Assembly: GCF_003473485.1 (NCBI RefSeq)
Contig: NC_053043.1
Coordinates: forward strand, 32,154,576 to 32,218,575
Direction of reading: 5' to 3'
DNA: 64,000 nt
From: Medicago truncatula
Taxonomy: Eukaryota > Streptophyta > Magnoliopsida > Fabales > Fabaceae
This document shows, piece by piece, positions 30,176-42,990 of this stretch. Within the stretch, counting starts at the first letter, position 1. Each line of letters begins with the position of its first letter. The notes beneath the pieces were generated by a model. The model saw only the letters and a program-made list of their open reading frames with translations, did not search any database and was not told where the DNA came from. A program made the position numbers and the translations under genes.

Positions 30176-30381
30176 TTAATACACTCATAAAACTTAAAGA
30201 TGTATGTAGAAAGAAGAAGAGAAGAAGGAGAGAGATTTTTTAAAACAAAGAGAAGGAGAAAGATATAGGTTGCTGGGGGCGCATAATCTGAAGACATCAT
30301 ATATGTGTGGCATATGGGTGTTCACGTCCAATCCAATCACAGTAATCGATCCGAAAAACCAAAAACCGAAGAAAAAAACTA

Positions 30382-31237
30382 GGGTTAATTGTTTAATTCG
30401 GCCTGGTAAAATATGTGATGTCTGGAAAATGACCATGCAAAATAAAAAAAAAAAAAAATACTTATTCTAACCATGTAATTTCATATTCTTCTTATTTTTG
30501 ACCCTATAATATATGCTTGGTCCCAAAAAGTGATCTAGAGATTGAATTTTTTCCAGGCATCTTTAGGATGTTAAAACATGACTTTACACACACACAAAAA
30601 TAGATTTTTTTCGTTTAGGGATGAATTTATTATGAATTTTTATTTCTCATAGCTATGAATTTCTTAAACAATTCATAATTAATTTGTATCTCGTTTAAAA
30701 ACTCTAAAATTTCTTGGTGAAGGTTCTTATATGGTCTAACCATGCCTAAAAAATTAGAGAATGGAATTTGACCCATGAGTATACGTTTACTCGGATCAAA
30801 ATTGCAATTTCGCACGTTTTGGTTGAAAAATAAAAATAAATTGAAATATCTTTGAAATGCTACGAAACTTTGCAGATCCTTTTTATGTATTTTTATAGAT
30901 GTCTCTACAAACAATTAGCTCAAAATTTGATTTCAAGGTTGGGGTTTTCGTTGTTTTTTTTTTTCTTTTTTCTAGTTTTTGGCGCTTTAAAAATTCATAA
31001 TTAATTCGTCCTTAGTTGAAAAATTATAATTTTTTGTGTAGAGTCATATTTTAATGTCCTAAACATGCCTGGAAAAAAAAAAATCAACATCTAAGTAGCT
31101 TTTTTGGACTTCAACTATATTACAAGGTAAAAAAATGATAAGAATCTCAAATTACAGAGTAAGAATATGTGATTTTTATTTTACATAGTCATTTTTAAGA
31201 GCTTGCATATATTAGGGTCAATTTCAATAATTAACCC
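30382..31237. mobile_element. Mutator-like foldback element
   Basis: Ends GGGTTAATTGTT / AATAATTAACCC are inverted. The arms extend about 250 bp with matching text ('ttccaggcat', 'taggatgttaaaacatgac' against inverted 'gtcatattttaatgtccta'). The flanks AAAAAACTA (30373-30381) and AAAAATCTA (31238-31246) match at 8 of 9 bases, as expected for a 9-bp Mutator-type duplication. Non-coding. Confidence 0.75.
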
Positions 31238-32589
31238 AAAAATCTAATTACATTCTACAAAACTCTCTTTATTTATTGATAGCGGAAAGACGAACACTCA
31301 TTTATCCGATTTTTTATGGCTCATAATTGTATAAAAAGATGTATCAATTTTTTCATATACCATGATCAAATATTTCTAGTAATTAAGGTTAAAATAAGTT
31401 ATTTTTATAGTGTTTAATAATATTGTAGTAAGATAGTTCCATGAGAGCAAGAAAGTCCTTGACTCGAGCGCTGGTTAATTTTAAAAGGGTAGTGTAGCAG
31501 GTATAGGCAGATATTATATATAAGCTTTTGGTTTCTCGGTCACTTTTACTTGCATGATCTTTTTACTTGTCGTCTAACTTTATCTCTTTTATAGCGCCGA
31601 AGAAAACCAAGAAGTGAGCAGCATATCCAGAAACCATTAAAGAGAATTGCAAATATGATATGTCCTCAGTATCCAAAACCAAATGGGAATTATCAAATTG
31701 TAAATTTATAGTCTAGAAAAAAACAACTTTCATTATTATCTTTCTTTTGACAGTAAAAACAACTTTTATTAAGTTAACAAAAAGTCATTATATATAACAT
31801 GGTAAATTTGGTTAGGGACATTTGCCATCAGAGGAGGCTACACCTACTAAACTATGATATTCCTTTTACTGCTTACAAAGGACACTGAAACATTAGGAAT
31901 AAGAGTGGCTAGAATATTAAAGTAGTCTACTTATACTTTAATTAAAATGAAAATTGAAGCATCAGGAAAACTTAAGCTTCATATCAAATTTGAAACCAAT
32001 GCCACTACTTTAAATTAAAGCCACCATACAGCAGTACAGTTTATAATGTTGAAAGACTCAACATTATGGTCTGATATTTTTCAATATATTCATGAACAAA
32101 TAAAATACAGAATTCTACTTAACTAAGTTACCGTAAGGTATTGATATGCAAAAAAGGCTCTGTAGAAAGAAAAATAGTATGATAAATTCCAGCTTGGAGA
32201 AGTTACACAAAAAAGAGATGTGTCCAAGTTTGAAGAGTAAAAGGTGGAATCAAATAAAAGAAGTGACCTTTGAGCTAATACTTGTAGAGCTAAAAAGGAG
32301 GGAAAACTGAAATGATAAAAAAGAATGCCACAACATAGTGTAATTTGAATAAGCGTTATTAATCAACAATAAGCAACTTAGTGCGCAATTAGAGGCTATA
32401 GCGTACCATCAACAAACCACTATTTTCCTCCAGAAGCGAGATATGGAAAAGTGGATGTCACTCGTACAATGCAAGTGTAAGTAAGACTCATTTACACCGA
32501 TACTGTAAATGAGTTCCATCCATTAAACTCTTGAATTTATAATGTTTATATTTTTCGATGACAATAATAATATAACTAACTATAACAAA

Positions 32590-32710
32590 CCCACTTGAAT
32601 TAGCTTGGTGCTATTGACTTGAGACCTGAGAGTGTTCTCCTCCTCAAAGTCTCGTGTTCGATTCTCCCTGAGGCTAATTTGGGTGGGCTAATTTAGCTTC
32701 ATCAAAAAAA
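32590..32710 (+). mobile_element. tRNA-derived SINE with perfect 19-bp TSD
   Basis: The body starts CCCACTTGAATTAGCTTGG (A-box like), has GTGTTCGATTC (B-box like), and ends in ATCAAAAAAA. The 19-bp TATAACTAACTATAACAAA is repeated exactly at 32571-32589 and 32711-32729. Long duplication, internal RNA polymerase III boxes and an A-rich end are the SINE hallmarks. A related, older copy lies at 44637. Confidence 0.9.
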
Positions 32711-33346
32711 TATAACTAACTATAACAAAATATTTAATTTCATTATTTTCTTAAATGCATTTTATCATCTCTCCACAATCTTTTTTTTTTCTTCCTCTTT
32801 TAACAAATACAAAAACTAGCACAAATTTTAAAAATTATAATAGAAAATATTTTCACCAATGAACTACGATACGAATATATGTTTCAAATTTTCTATAATA
32901 CATCTTTTGATATTTACTACACTCATTACTATTTCCCAAAATTACATTCACCATCTTTCAATATTCCCACTTCTCACCTCTAAACCACTTCAATTTTTTC
33001 AAAAAATATCTTAAATCAAACCCCTTTCTTCCTTCAAACAGTGGGAATGAACACTCTTTTGCCTTGAATTAACTTAGATGCTATTGTATAGTTAATAGAA
33101 TTGGAATTTCATACATCAATCTTCTTTTATCTCTTTTCTATAAGAAAAAAATTCTACTATCCCCACAACACTTGGCTACAAGGTGCAAATATGCACATTA
33201 CACTCAATAAAACAGGGGATGGAACCTTGAAAATAAAAAAGAACCAAATAAATACAAGCGCTTTTGTGATTGACTAGCCAATGCTAACAAGAAATGTGAT
33301 TTAACTTTCGTCCACACAACGATTGTGTATAAATAAAACCATAACC

Positions 33347-36300
33347 TCAACGGCGCTTGTACAAACAAGGTTTAAGTGATGGCCATTCAATCTCCTTCCT
33401 TTTAGAATTTTGCTTTTCCTACACAAGAAAAAAGAAAAATCAATAACGAGAATCTAAGAAGAAAAGTAGAATGACATGAATGAATTAGCTACATACCTTC
33501 TTGGTGAAGTAAAACAAAATAAACATTTTATTTGAGAAGTCCTGCAAGGATTAAACATCAGTAAGCACAATCCAATACATATATATTAAGGGGATGCTTA
33601 ATTTTGGTTTCACCTTTTTTCTTCTATTTTATCCTTCATTTACTTTCACTCAATCTAATAACTGATTTGTTAAATAAGCACATAAATTTTTTGTAGCTTT
33701 CATTATTATTATTATATTTTTTTGCAGCAAGAAAAATAGAAGAGAGGAAGTAAAAGAGAAAAGAAGAGACGAAAAAACTGAGACAGACAAAACTCAAGAG
33801 AGGATATGTTTGCACACTAGTATTTATAGAGGCAATGAAATGGAACATCTTCATACCCTTTTCACGGAGTTAAATCCTAGCTCAGAAATTGCATTTGAAA
33901 ACTTCTCTGGGTCTGCTCCTCCAGTATTTGGATCAAATCTGCTCTTCACTTCTGCTATCAAAAGCCAGCCACTGTTCAATACTACAATAAGTCAGATCCA
34001 GACGAGGAAAGCATGCCCGGTTGAAAAGGAAAATTTGTTATTGAAATAAAAACACATACCCTGGCTTAAGCACCCTGCATGCTTCTTCAAGATAAGTTTG
34101 ATAGTTCGTTCCCATCAATGATAGACAGAATACAGCAACATCAGCAGATGCAGATCCTAGTGGAGTCTGCAAGTAATTCACAAAAATGAGCATGTCCTCT
34201 TGTAAGTAATCCAACTATTAAAAAAAATAAAAATAAAATGTGAATTGTTCTCCATTATGTGCTTCAAATATTATTACGAAATTCATGTACTTAATTTTTA
34301 CAGAAGACAACTTGTACATTTTTTTTTCATTCTGAAGAAAGGACCTAACTATCCAAAACTAATTTGTTTTTGACATAACTGTGACACGTGAAGGCAAGAG
34401 AAACAAATACGGCTACTAGTTTCCACTGCTATAAAACTAGTCTCCAAATCCAATGCATACAAAGCACATGAGCTTGACAAGCAAAACTTACATTTGCCAT
34501 GTCACAAGCAATTACATCGGGATCGCTGGAGACAAGGTCAAGAGAAAAGACAGTATTCTTCACGCTTTTGGCAATGCGTGCTTCCCCTAGAATGCATCAG
34601 AAACATGAAAACATTAGCAGTGAACAGGCAAAAAATGAGTATTCTGTAAGAGTTATAATTAATAAGATCAAGAATATTCTCACCACAACCAAAATCAGCA
34701 ACAATAAAAGAAGGACTCTGTTTTTTCAGCCATTTAATAATTACATTAACTGGCTGTTCCGGCCAGTTTGACATTTGCGTTTTGTATCCTGCATGATACT
34801 ATCCAAATAAAAATTGAGATGACCAATAAAAATGAGCAATTCCAATCATTACAATACATGCTAATGGACTAATGTGAAAGAGGATATGGAGCCAAGTCAC
34901 TAGTGTTGCAAGACACGCTCATCAGACAAAAATTATGAGTTGCTTGATGAATTTTTATGCTGTTTCCGTCAGTTACATGTTTAACTCGGATTTTATCATT
35001 AACAATGTGGATTTTTCTGTTTAAACAAAAAAATTAAGGTCACTAGACCTGAGAAGTCAAAAATTGCTATAACATCTCAGTTCAATGTTTTGCCATTGAA
35101 TCAAAGGCATCTTATCCTTTATGAATGTTAGGTTCTTAGATGCAAGTAGTTAAAACAGAATACACATTTTTGAAAATTTTAACCTAAAGAAAGGAGTATT
35201 CAATTTGAGTTCCTACTTCGGTGTCAGTAACACTAATCAAGCGACACCATTATATAGCTTATCATAAATCATGACTAATGACAGATTCAAATAAAAAGTT
35301 CATGTAAACAACCCTTACCAAGTTAAATAGAGACGAATCTTCACGGAAATAATTAAGCGCCTCCTTTCCACTGAAAAAATGACAATTCCTTAAATCTTGT
35401 CAACCCAAAAAAGAATTACAAGAAAGAAAGAAACAAAATACAGACAACAGTTTAGGAAGTCTAGTTATAGGGTCATTTGAACAAGAAATTAACAAATTAA
35501 CAAAAAAAATTAAACTAAAAACTGTCTAACTAACCAACTCATTATCGAACCCCACTGAAATAATGAGGATCCAAAAATAATTAAAAAAAACATTATGTCC
35601 CAATTCATTGCCCAAACTACATAAAGGAAGAAGTCACACTGAACCTCTCAATTTCATCTAAGGCTAGGTTGGGCAAGGCCATACCACTAGCTTATAGCGG
35701 ATAACTTATCAAATATAAGATTGTATGTTCAAAACAGATTTATTTCATAACGACCCTTCTCTCATTAATTTATAGCATTTTTTCCATATATTACTTCAAC
35801 TATCTTTGGAGCATATACCTAACAGCATATCATTTTCTCACATATTTACCCGAATCTACAAAAAATTACAAAGAAATATATCTGCGTGTATACAAAAAAT
35901 TACAAAGAAATTTACTTGCGTGAATGTTAACATCCAATAGTTTAACGAAAAACACGTTGATGGTATGTGACATTAGTCTGTTGTGTGTAAAAATTTATTT
36001 AAAATTTACATAATTTTTATACTCCTATAAATATCCCAAATTTCACTTTATTTAAAATTTACTTAATTATAGTCCTATAAATATCTCAACTTTCACTTTT
36101 AGTCCTTCTAAATTTTTCGCGGAATAATAATCCCCTTGAACTTTTCCATCCCCGTAATTTAACTTCTAACTTAAGTTGGCATGGCATTGCCATGTGGCCA
36201 ATTTTAATGACTAAGAGGTAACTACGCTTTTAGACGTGGGCGGTATGAGAAATATTGATTTAAAATAAATAAAGAAAACAAAAATAATATTATATTAAAT

Positions 36301-39300
36301 GAAAACTCTTGTTTCAGAAAAAAAATCACAATTTTCATCTTTAAACCTTAAAAATCATCTTTAGTTTCTACTATTTGAAAAAAATCTAAAAACCTATCGT
36401 CATCTCATTCCAAAATCCTATTCTTTCCCTCTTTCAATCCCAAAAACCTCAGTCGAAAATAGCTGAAATAGGGTTTGAATCTCTGTCGGTTGCTGAAAAC
36501 AACAATGCATGTGTAGGCAATATGAGGATCAAACCAACTGAGATTCATGAATTAGGGTTTGGATCAGCGTCAAGTGCCGAAAATGGCAATACACATGTCG
36601 ATGATGTTATGATGGAATCAACTGAGCTTTATGTGAGCCTCATAATTTCAATCAGAGAAACGCTGAATCGTCATGAAAGTTCAAGATTAGATGCAAATTG
36701 GTGAAAAAAAATGGTAGTGATTGTTTGGAAAAAGTTGCTGATTTATGTGAAGAACATGTACAAATGACACAACCTAGTGCTGTGATTTATGATAATTTAG
36801 TAGTTAACGGTCATGCGAAGAAAACGCAAGAGGCGCTTCTTCTGGTAATGATGCATCCAAAAATTTAGGAGAAGGTTTTTTCGTATTAAAGATGCCCAAA
36901 GAAATAGTTCTCTTCTCAAGAGCAAATGTTTAAGTGCCTTTCATGCTTCCGTGTTTCATTTTCATCATTGCTTATGAGTTAGTTAGATATTTATGTGAAA
37001 AATGTTTTTTTTTTGCTTGAGATTTTTTTTTGTCTATGGTTTCACTGTTCGGCTAGTGATTTGAAATCTTGATGCAGATACTCAAACCACGTTTACCAAG
37101 GAAGAAGTGGTGAATGGATATGTTGCTTGCGAGGGAGGGGGAGGGATTGTGTTTATGGCTTGAGAGTTGCAGTGTAGTAGTGAAGTGCCTTGTGGTTTTG
37201 CAGCTAACTTTTGGTTTACGAAGGTCGAAGATGAATGAGGATGATGATGATTTATGGGTTTCAATTTCAAATGCTGAAAACGGAATCAATAGTGAAACCA
37301 TGGACAGAAAAAAACTGAAGCAAATTTTTTTTATATATAAATGTCTAAAATTTATAATCAAGCAATGATGAAAATAAAACACAATCATAAAGGCAACTTA
37401 CAGATTTTCCCTTGAGAAGAGAGCTATTTCTTTGCCCATCTTTAATACCGAAAATCCCACTCCTTAATTTTCCGATGCATTACCAACAAGAAGCACCTCT
37501 TGTGTTTTCCTCGCATCAGCATTAACTTCTACTTTATCGCAAATTACAACGCTAGGTGGTGTCGTTTGTACAGGTTCTTCATACAAATCATCAATTTTCT
37601 CCGAACAATCGCCAACATTTTTTTCATCAATTTTCACGTGCTCTTGCAATTTCGGACTTTCATATGATGATTAAACGTTTCTCCTGTCGAAATTTTGAGG
37701 CTCAAAAGAAAGCTCAGTTGATTCTATTCTCACATCGTCGAAATGTGTATTGCCATTTTTTGCACTTGACGCTAATCCAAACCCTATTTCACAAATCTCA
37801 GTTGGTTTGTTCCTCACATCGTCTACACATGCATCACCATTTTTAGCAACCAACAGAGATTCAAACACTATTTCAACTATTTACGACTGAGGTTTTTGGG
37901 ATTGTAAGAGAGAAAGTAAAGGATTTTGGAATGAGATGAAGATAGATTTTTAGATTGTTTTCAGATAGTAGAAATTAAAATGGAGATGACTATGATGATT
38001 TTTTGTGGGTTTAAAGATGAAGATGGAAATGACGATTATGAAAAAAAATTGTTTTTTCTTTTCTTTTCTGGAACCAGAGTTTTAATTTAATTATAATAAA
38101 AATAATAATAATGTTTTTTTCATTTTTAATTATTTATAAATCAATATATCTCATACTGCCCACGGTTACAATCCTAACCAGCTACCAGTCATTAAAATTG
38201 TCCACATGGCGATGCTACTTCAGCTTCCTTAGGCTTTGTTTGGGAGTTTGGATGGGAGGGAAAAGGAGAGCTTTGGGGTGTAGGCAATATAGGGGAAAAT
38301 GGAGAAATCTTTTAAAACATTTGAAAAAGTATTTTTCTAGAGAATGATAAAATAATACTTATGATTAATATATTTTTTATTTTAAGAAATTAATATACAT
38401 TAAATTTGAAGAACTCATGTAAACCCTCCAAAACCTCCCAAAACCCTCCTCCAATACAATTTGTGAGTTCCCCCAAATGAGGAGGGAATTGTATTATGAA
38501 GAAAAATGAACCCCCCAAAGCCCTTCCCTCCCAATGCTCTCTATTTTTTCCAAAACTCTTCCCTCCCTTCCCCTCCAAACTCACAAACAAAGCATTAGGG
38601 GAAGTTAATAGTGGGAACCAAAATTAGGGACAGAAAAGTTTAGGAGACACCATTACTCGACGTATTTAACCCATAAAAATATTAGACATATTTCTAGCAT
38701 GTGGTTGGCATTGGGTCTACATACTACTTATACCGTTTGCGTTTGACAATTTTGGGTTCCTAGCACTATTGTGGATCTTCTACAGAAAATTCAAAGGGTC
38801 ATGCGTAGCTATGTTGTGTCTCTATGTCTGGATGTAGTTTTTAAAATAATTTAGTTTTGCCAACAAGAAAAGGTTAGCGGGCACAACTTGTTGCCCGCTT
38901 GCCTTTCGTTCTTGTGTAATTAACATTGATTACATAAATAATAAATGAAAATTAACATTGCTTCTAATATTAATTAAAAAAAATCACCTCATTTTATTAT
39001 ATTCATCAACAGCTAATTTTACTCAACATTTAAAATTTAATTTAGTTTATCCAGTATCAATTGGCTTATTAGTTATCCTCTACAAGTTCATCTAATATAA
39101 GCTAACTTATCTATGAATTGGTACTTTTGTTTAACCAAACAGAACCTAAGTCTTAACCTGAATTTTGATGTTCAAAAACAAAAAAGACAAGAACATGAAC
39201 AATAACATACGTGCAAGTGTATAGCTTCTCATTAATCATTCTAAAATGTCCACCAGACAACCTCGCTCGCATCTGCAAAATTAATTACCCAACAAATCAA

Positions 39301-39456
39301 TATTGAAACTCAAATAAATATATATAAAAAATAAAAAAAATTGAATTTTGGGTATACCTTTTCAAGAAAGCTGGAAGGTTTGGCATTAGAAGCTGGTTTT
39401 TGGATCTTGTTCAATGAATCATTTTTGCCTTGTCTCTTTCGTTTTTTGTTCGTCAT
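33347..39456 (-). CDS. RRP8: RRP8-type rRNA adenine methyltransferase (9 exons)
   Basis: SAM-dependent methyltransferase. Yeast Rrp8 makes m1A in 25S rRNA, so a nucleolar role in ribosome production is inferred. Minus-strand exons: 39456-39358, 39272-39211, 35370-35319, 34798-34684, 34586-34492, 34166-34060, 33971-33857, 33541-33497, 33418-33347; 762 nt, 253 aa. The first ~33 residues are basic ([11 protein letters not shown]). Then come [37 protein letters not shown], the SAM-binding loop [44 protein letters not shown] and the end KPCLYKRR, all RRP8 family blocks. It is shorter at the N-terminus than Arabidopsis RRP8 (about 287 aa). Intron 2 is 3.8 kb because of a foldback transposon. The leader ('aaaccctag') runs into an AACCGG repeat. 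The start of exon 4 may be off by one base. Confidence 0.93.
36090..38650. mobile_element. Long inverted-repeat (foldback/Pack-MULE-like) element in RRP8 intron 2
   Basis: The left arm (about 36090-36920) and right arm (about 37400-38231, resuming at 38598-38650) are inverted copies diverged by many substitutions and small indels. Both arms carry gene-like text: + strand 36522-36840 ([19 protein letters not shown]...) and minus strand 37868-37464 ([19 protein letters not shown]..., then [19 protein letters not shown]). Each holds two tandem copies of a ~24-residue unit (AKNG..DDVR..PTE). A donor-like GTAAGT follows the right copy (about 37401). The right arm is interrupted by a Tourist-like MITE. 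The source gene is not recognised. The superfamily is inferred from structure; no clear duplication was found. Confidence 0.65.
38232..38594. mobile_element. Tourist-like (PIF/Harbinger) MITE with TTA TSD
   Basis: Left GGCTTTGTTTGGGAGTTTGG and right CCAAACTCACAAACAAAGCA are inverted. TTA flanks both ends (38229-38231, 38595-38597). The 363-bp element is non-coding. It sits inside the right arm of the foldback element, so it is younger. A second copy is at 57582-62591. Confidence 0.82.
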
Positions 39457-39514
39457 TGCAAACTCTTGTTCTTCTTCCTTGCACCTAACACTAGGGTTTT
39501 TGTATTAGAGCTGG

Positions 39515-39720
39515 TGGTGTTAACAAAACTGAACCGGATCGACCGATTGGACCGAAAACTAAAGTTGTGACCGGTTCAGAAAGACTTTAAAAACAACTGG
39601 TCTTATATCAAACCGGTCAACATCGGGGCCGGTTTGATAGAATAGTGACTTTGTAAGGAAAATTGTACAAAGAAACCACAATAGTGTCTAGATAACGCAA
39701 CCATAAGCAATATTCTAAAC
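39515..39720. repeat. AACCGG-type repeat upstream of RRP8
   Basis: Contains 'actgaaccggatcgacc', 'tgtgaccggttcag' and 'cggggccggtttg'. It is the same family as at 29935-30175, 25770 and 45700. It is followed by 'gaatagtgactttgtaag', also seen near 19600. It separates the RRP8 leader from a CT-rich leader-like stretch at about 39885-40010 (minus) that ends at a GTAAGG donor and could be an upstream UTR exon. Confidence 0.5.
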
Positions 39721-40264
39721 TCTTAAGTCTCTAACCATAAGTAAATTTCCCAATTATGCATAGCCAATAAGCAATTTTCATGAGAATGAGATGCAAAATT
39801 GGGGATTAAACATTTCTTCAACACATAACAAATATCAAAATTGGAGAAGGAAAGAGGAGAATAGAGTTGCTTACCTTACCTAATGTTAATGTGAAGAAGA
39901 GAGGCGGTTAAGTTCCTGTTTGGGTTACGAGAGCTAGAGAACTGAGTTGAGAAGAGAAGCCTGGATACGAGAGATTGATTGAACAAGAGCTTGGAGTTGT
40001 TTCTCTTTGTGTTTATTCATTTAGGTAAAATTACTGTCTTAGGATTTTAAAGGATAATTTTTGTTTAAAAAAATCTTGAGGATTTTACAAGATTTTGCAA
40101 GATTTCCATGATTTTGATTATTTTAAAAGAACATCCTTTGAAATGATTTTATGAATTTTAAAAGATTTCATCAGATTTTATGAATTTTAAGAAATAATTA
40201 AAAAAAAGGGATCAAAACGCATTCTCTTTCACAAAATCTCAATAAAGACTATTTTATTTATTTT

Positions 40265-40350
40265 GCCAGAGAGAGAGAAAGCGGGGGGGAGGAAGAAAGG
40301 AAAAGAGAGTGAGAGAGAAGGGAGGAGAGAGATAGAGGGGGAGAGAGATA
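40265..40350. repeat. Purine-rich GA/GGA tract
   Basis: Runs of gagaga, ggggggga and ggagagag make an almost pure purine strand of about 85 bp. Low complexity; the open frames over it are artefacts. Confidence 0.75.
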
Positions 40351-40994
40351 GTAAAATCTTAAAAGAAAAAACAATCCTAAAAAATCTATGTTTTCATCAA
40401 AAACTTTTAATGTTAAAGTTTCACTAGAAAATCCCACAAAATCTGATTTATTAAACAAACATTCGAAATTTGAATGATTTTGAATACCACGTGACTTTTT
40501 TTAAGTGATTAAGAGTCTTGATTGAATACTACAAGACTTTTTTTTAATGACAAAGAGTCTTGATTAAATAACACAAAACTTTTTTTAAATTAGAAAGAGT
40601 TTTGATTGAATACCACAAGACTTTTTAATAATAAAAAAGTCTTTTAAAATCCTTTAGAAACATGATCCAATACACCCCCTTATAGATAATTTTTTAGAGT
40701 TTTTATATAAAATTTGGTCTAATTTGGTTTAATTTGTGATGAGTTGGCAGCGGGTGGTCACCGATCGTCGCTGACGTTGACTGCGGCGAAGCTTCGTCAA
40801 TCCCATGGCGACGGATGGCAGAGCTCCGACCAACTTTCCAGAGACTCACGACAACGATATGTGATGGTTCAACGACAGTGCGCAGCGGAGCTTCGGTAGC
40901 GTTAGGTCCATGTGGCTGTTTTTTTATACTATTACTTTTTTTACTATATGGTATTCTTGCGCACCCTATTTTTTCTTTCAAAAGTTACCCTTTA

Positions 40995-41485
40995 TTCGGA
41001 TTCTATAATCTGAACGCTTTTCGGATTATACAATCCAAACAATGTAAAAACTGAAGGTCAGCATGTCTGAGACTCATCCTTGTCTGGAGTTGGTGAATTT
41101 TTTTTTAAAGTATAATCTGAAACATGACTTGGAAACCTACTTTTTGAAAAGCGGGAACCGTTTCAAATCATAGAATCTGAAACCTTCAATATATAAGGCT
41201 TGCCCAAAACCTAGTAGAAGTTTGTCACCTTTATCACCAAACACTCTCTACACCTCCAAAAACTCACAATTTTGGGCGAAAACTTGATTTGGAGTTGCAA
41301 TTTGGTAATCAAGGGGCGTTAATAACTTCATTTTTGTCTGAATGCAAAGGTAATGTTCCTATAAAACCTTCCTCATTCGATTTCTTAGCGCTTTCCTTTT
41401 GATCACGTCAACCAAACTCTACTGCATCATTCAGATTCTGTAATCTAAAACCCAGCAATGTGTTTCAGATTCTATAATCTGAATG
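40995..41485. repeat. Dispersed copies of a GATTCTATAATCTGAA-like palindrome
   Basis: Variants occur at about 40998, 41019, 41110, 41168, 41434 and 41463, on both strands. The spacing is irregular. Such clustered subterminal palindromes are often found near the ends of DNA transposons, but no matching terminus or duplication was found. Confidence 0.5.
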
Positions 41486-41501
41486 GTACTAGTACAAAAA
41501 C

Positions 41502-42201
41502 TAGAGATTGCGAAATGGGTTGGACCCGTCGGATTGGCCCGTTTAACCCGCCATTTTTAGTGGGGTGGGTTGAGAATTTGAACCCGCCACAAGTAGGGTG
41601 CCCGCTCAGCCTAACCCGCTAAAAAGTGGGGTGGTGATGGGGCGGGGCCTGGCCCGTTGGGTTGATAGGTTATAAAAAAAACTCTCTTTTTCAGTTCTTT
41701 TTATTTATAAGTCACAATCAATTTTCCAATTTTCATCTCCATATATTGGGGAAAAATTCAATTAATTTTATCACTCTTGTTTTATGATTTTAGCCTTATA
41801 TTTTTAACAGTTAGTTAGTTGTTAACACATGGAGTTTTTTTTTCTCAATGTTTTATTGGTTTATTATAGAATTTTAGAAGATGTAATTTATATGTTTGAA
41901 TAATTATTTTCATGTAATTTATATGTTTGAATAATTATTTTCATATTTTTAGTGGAGTCATTAGTTATATATTTAGATTTCTTTAAATTGGCTTTAAATT
42001 TATATATTTTTATATTGTTTATGTGAAGATTTTAATTATTATTATTTTTTTTAAATATCGACGGGTCAACCAGCCGGTCCGCCATAAAACGGGGCGGGGT
42101 GAGATTTTCAACCCTATTTCTCTAGTTGGCCCGTCCCGCTCCTCCCCTTTTTAGACAGGTTATTGATGGGGCAGGGCAGGTTGGCCCTTTTGCAATCCCT
42201 A
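41502..42201. mobile_element. hAT-type non-autonomous element, 700 bp
   Basis: Left TAGAGATTGCGAAATGGG and right inverted TAGGGATTGCAAAAGGGC form the TIRs. The flanks ACAAAAAC (41494-41501) and ACAGAAAC (42202-42209) match at 7 of 8 bases, as for hAT. The ends are rich in GGGCGGG/CCCGCC words around an AT-rich centre. No transposase. Confidence 0.8.
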
Positions 42202-42639
42202 ACAGAAACTTCCCATTTTTCATGTCCATGATTTTGCAATGGATGTTTCCATTGATGCCTCCCATAAATTGGCACCCTGCAACTTGACGACCAACTAGGT
42301 TAGAAACGTCCCAACAGCTTCATCACTTGTTTAATCTATCTAAGACAAATACGCAACATTACTGTTATTTAATATCCAACAATATAAATAGGGGGATTCG
42401 AAGAATCCTAACCGCTGCTTACTTTTCTACAACCAAAAACAGGTAAACTGCTCTGTTGCAAACAGATAAAAATTGCAACATCTATCTTTTATCATACCGT
42501 CAAACCAAAAATAAGTAACGTCAATTGTTTGCACGAAAAGACAATCCATATAAATACGATACTCTACTTATCACTTTTTTACTTGATAAACAATTTGGTA
42601 CACTTGCCTAATCCGCACATCAAGATAGCATAGGGATTT

Positions 42640-42990
42640 ACTAAGGAGTTTGAAGTGGAAATTGTGGAAGCATCCAAGCTATTGGTTGAAGAGGCTGAGA
42701 AAAGGAATAAGTTTTTAGAGGTATCAAAAACAGCAACTTCCCGTGTTAAAGGTAATGTTTTTTAAGGACTACATAGGATCTGCATTCAAACCCAACAACA
42801 AATTAAGGACTTAGAACAAGAATACACTAGGATAACCCAACCCTTACATCTGCCTTATCAGACTCTATCCCTGAAATAGATGAAATACACCCTCTGGCCA
42901 TGGTACCAGTTGGTGATGTTTCTGACATTCCTATCCCTCTACATGTTATTTCCCATAGCTTCTGGAGGGTTATTTGTTTTAAGAGAAAAC
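42640..42990 (+). pseudogene. Coding-like fragment of unknown origin
   Basis: The + strand reads EFEVEIVEASKLLVEEAEKR and NKFLEVSKTATSRVK up to a GTAATG donor-like site. After frameshifts it continues with DLEQEYTRIT and a Pro/Ile-rich stretch. The first part looks like a helical coiled-coil exon. It lacks a start and stop in frame, so it is a relic, perhaps captured by a transposon whose palindromic repeats lie at 41.0-41.5 kb. Confidence 0.35.

Larger units (their letters stand above)
29057..33346. other. Intergenic, transposon-rich
   Basis: Besides the RRP8-like fragment (29935), the foldback element (30382) and a SINE (32590), which are listed separately, the stretch is AT-rich and shows no supported gene. 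AATAAA-like signals just after 29130 probably belong to the defensin-like gene. Confidence 0.5.

Noticed and set aside
40258..40458. Ser/Leu-rich protein
   Set aside because: Translated purine-rich low-complexity tract.
40703..41054. Overlapping ORFs of 79 and 92 aa in a GC-rich patch
   Set aside because: No motif, no splice or promoter context, and overlap with the palindromic repeat region.
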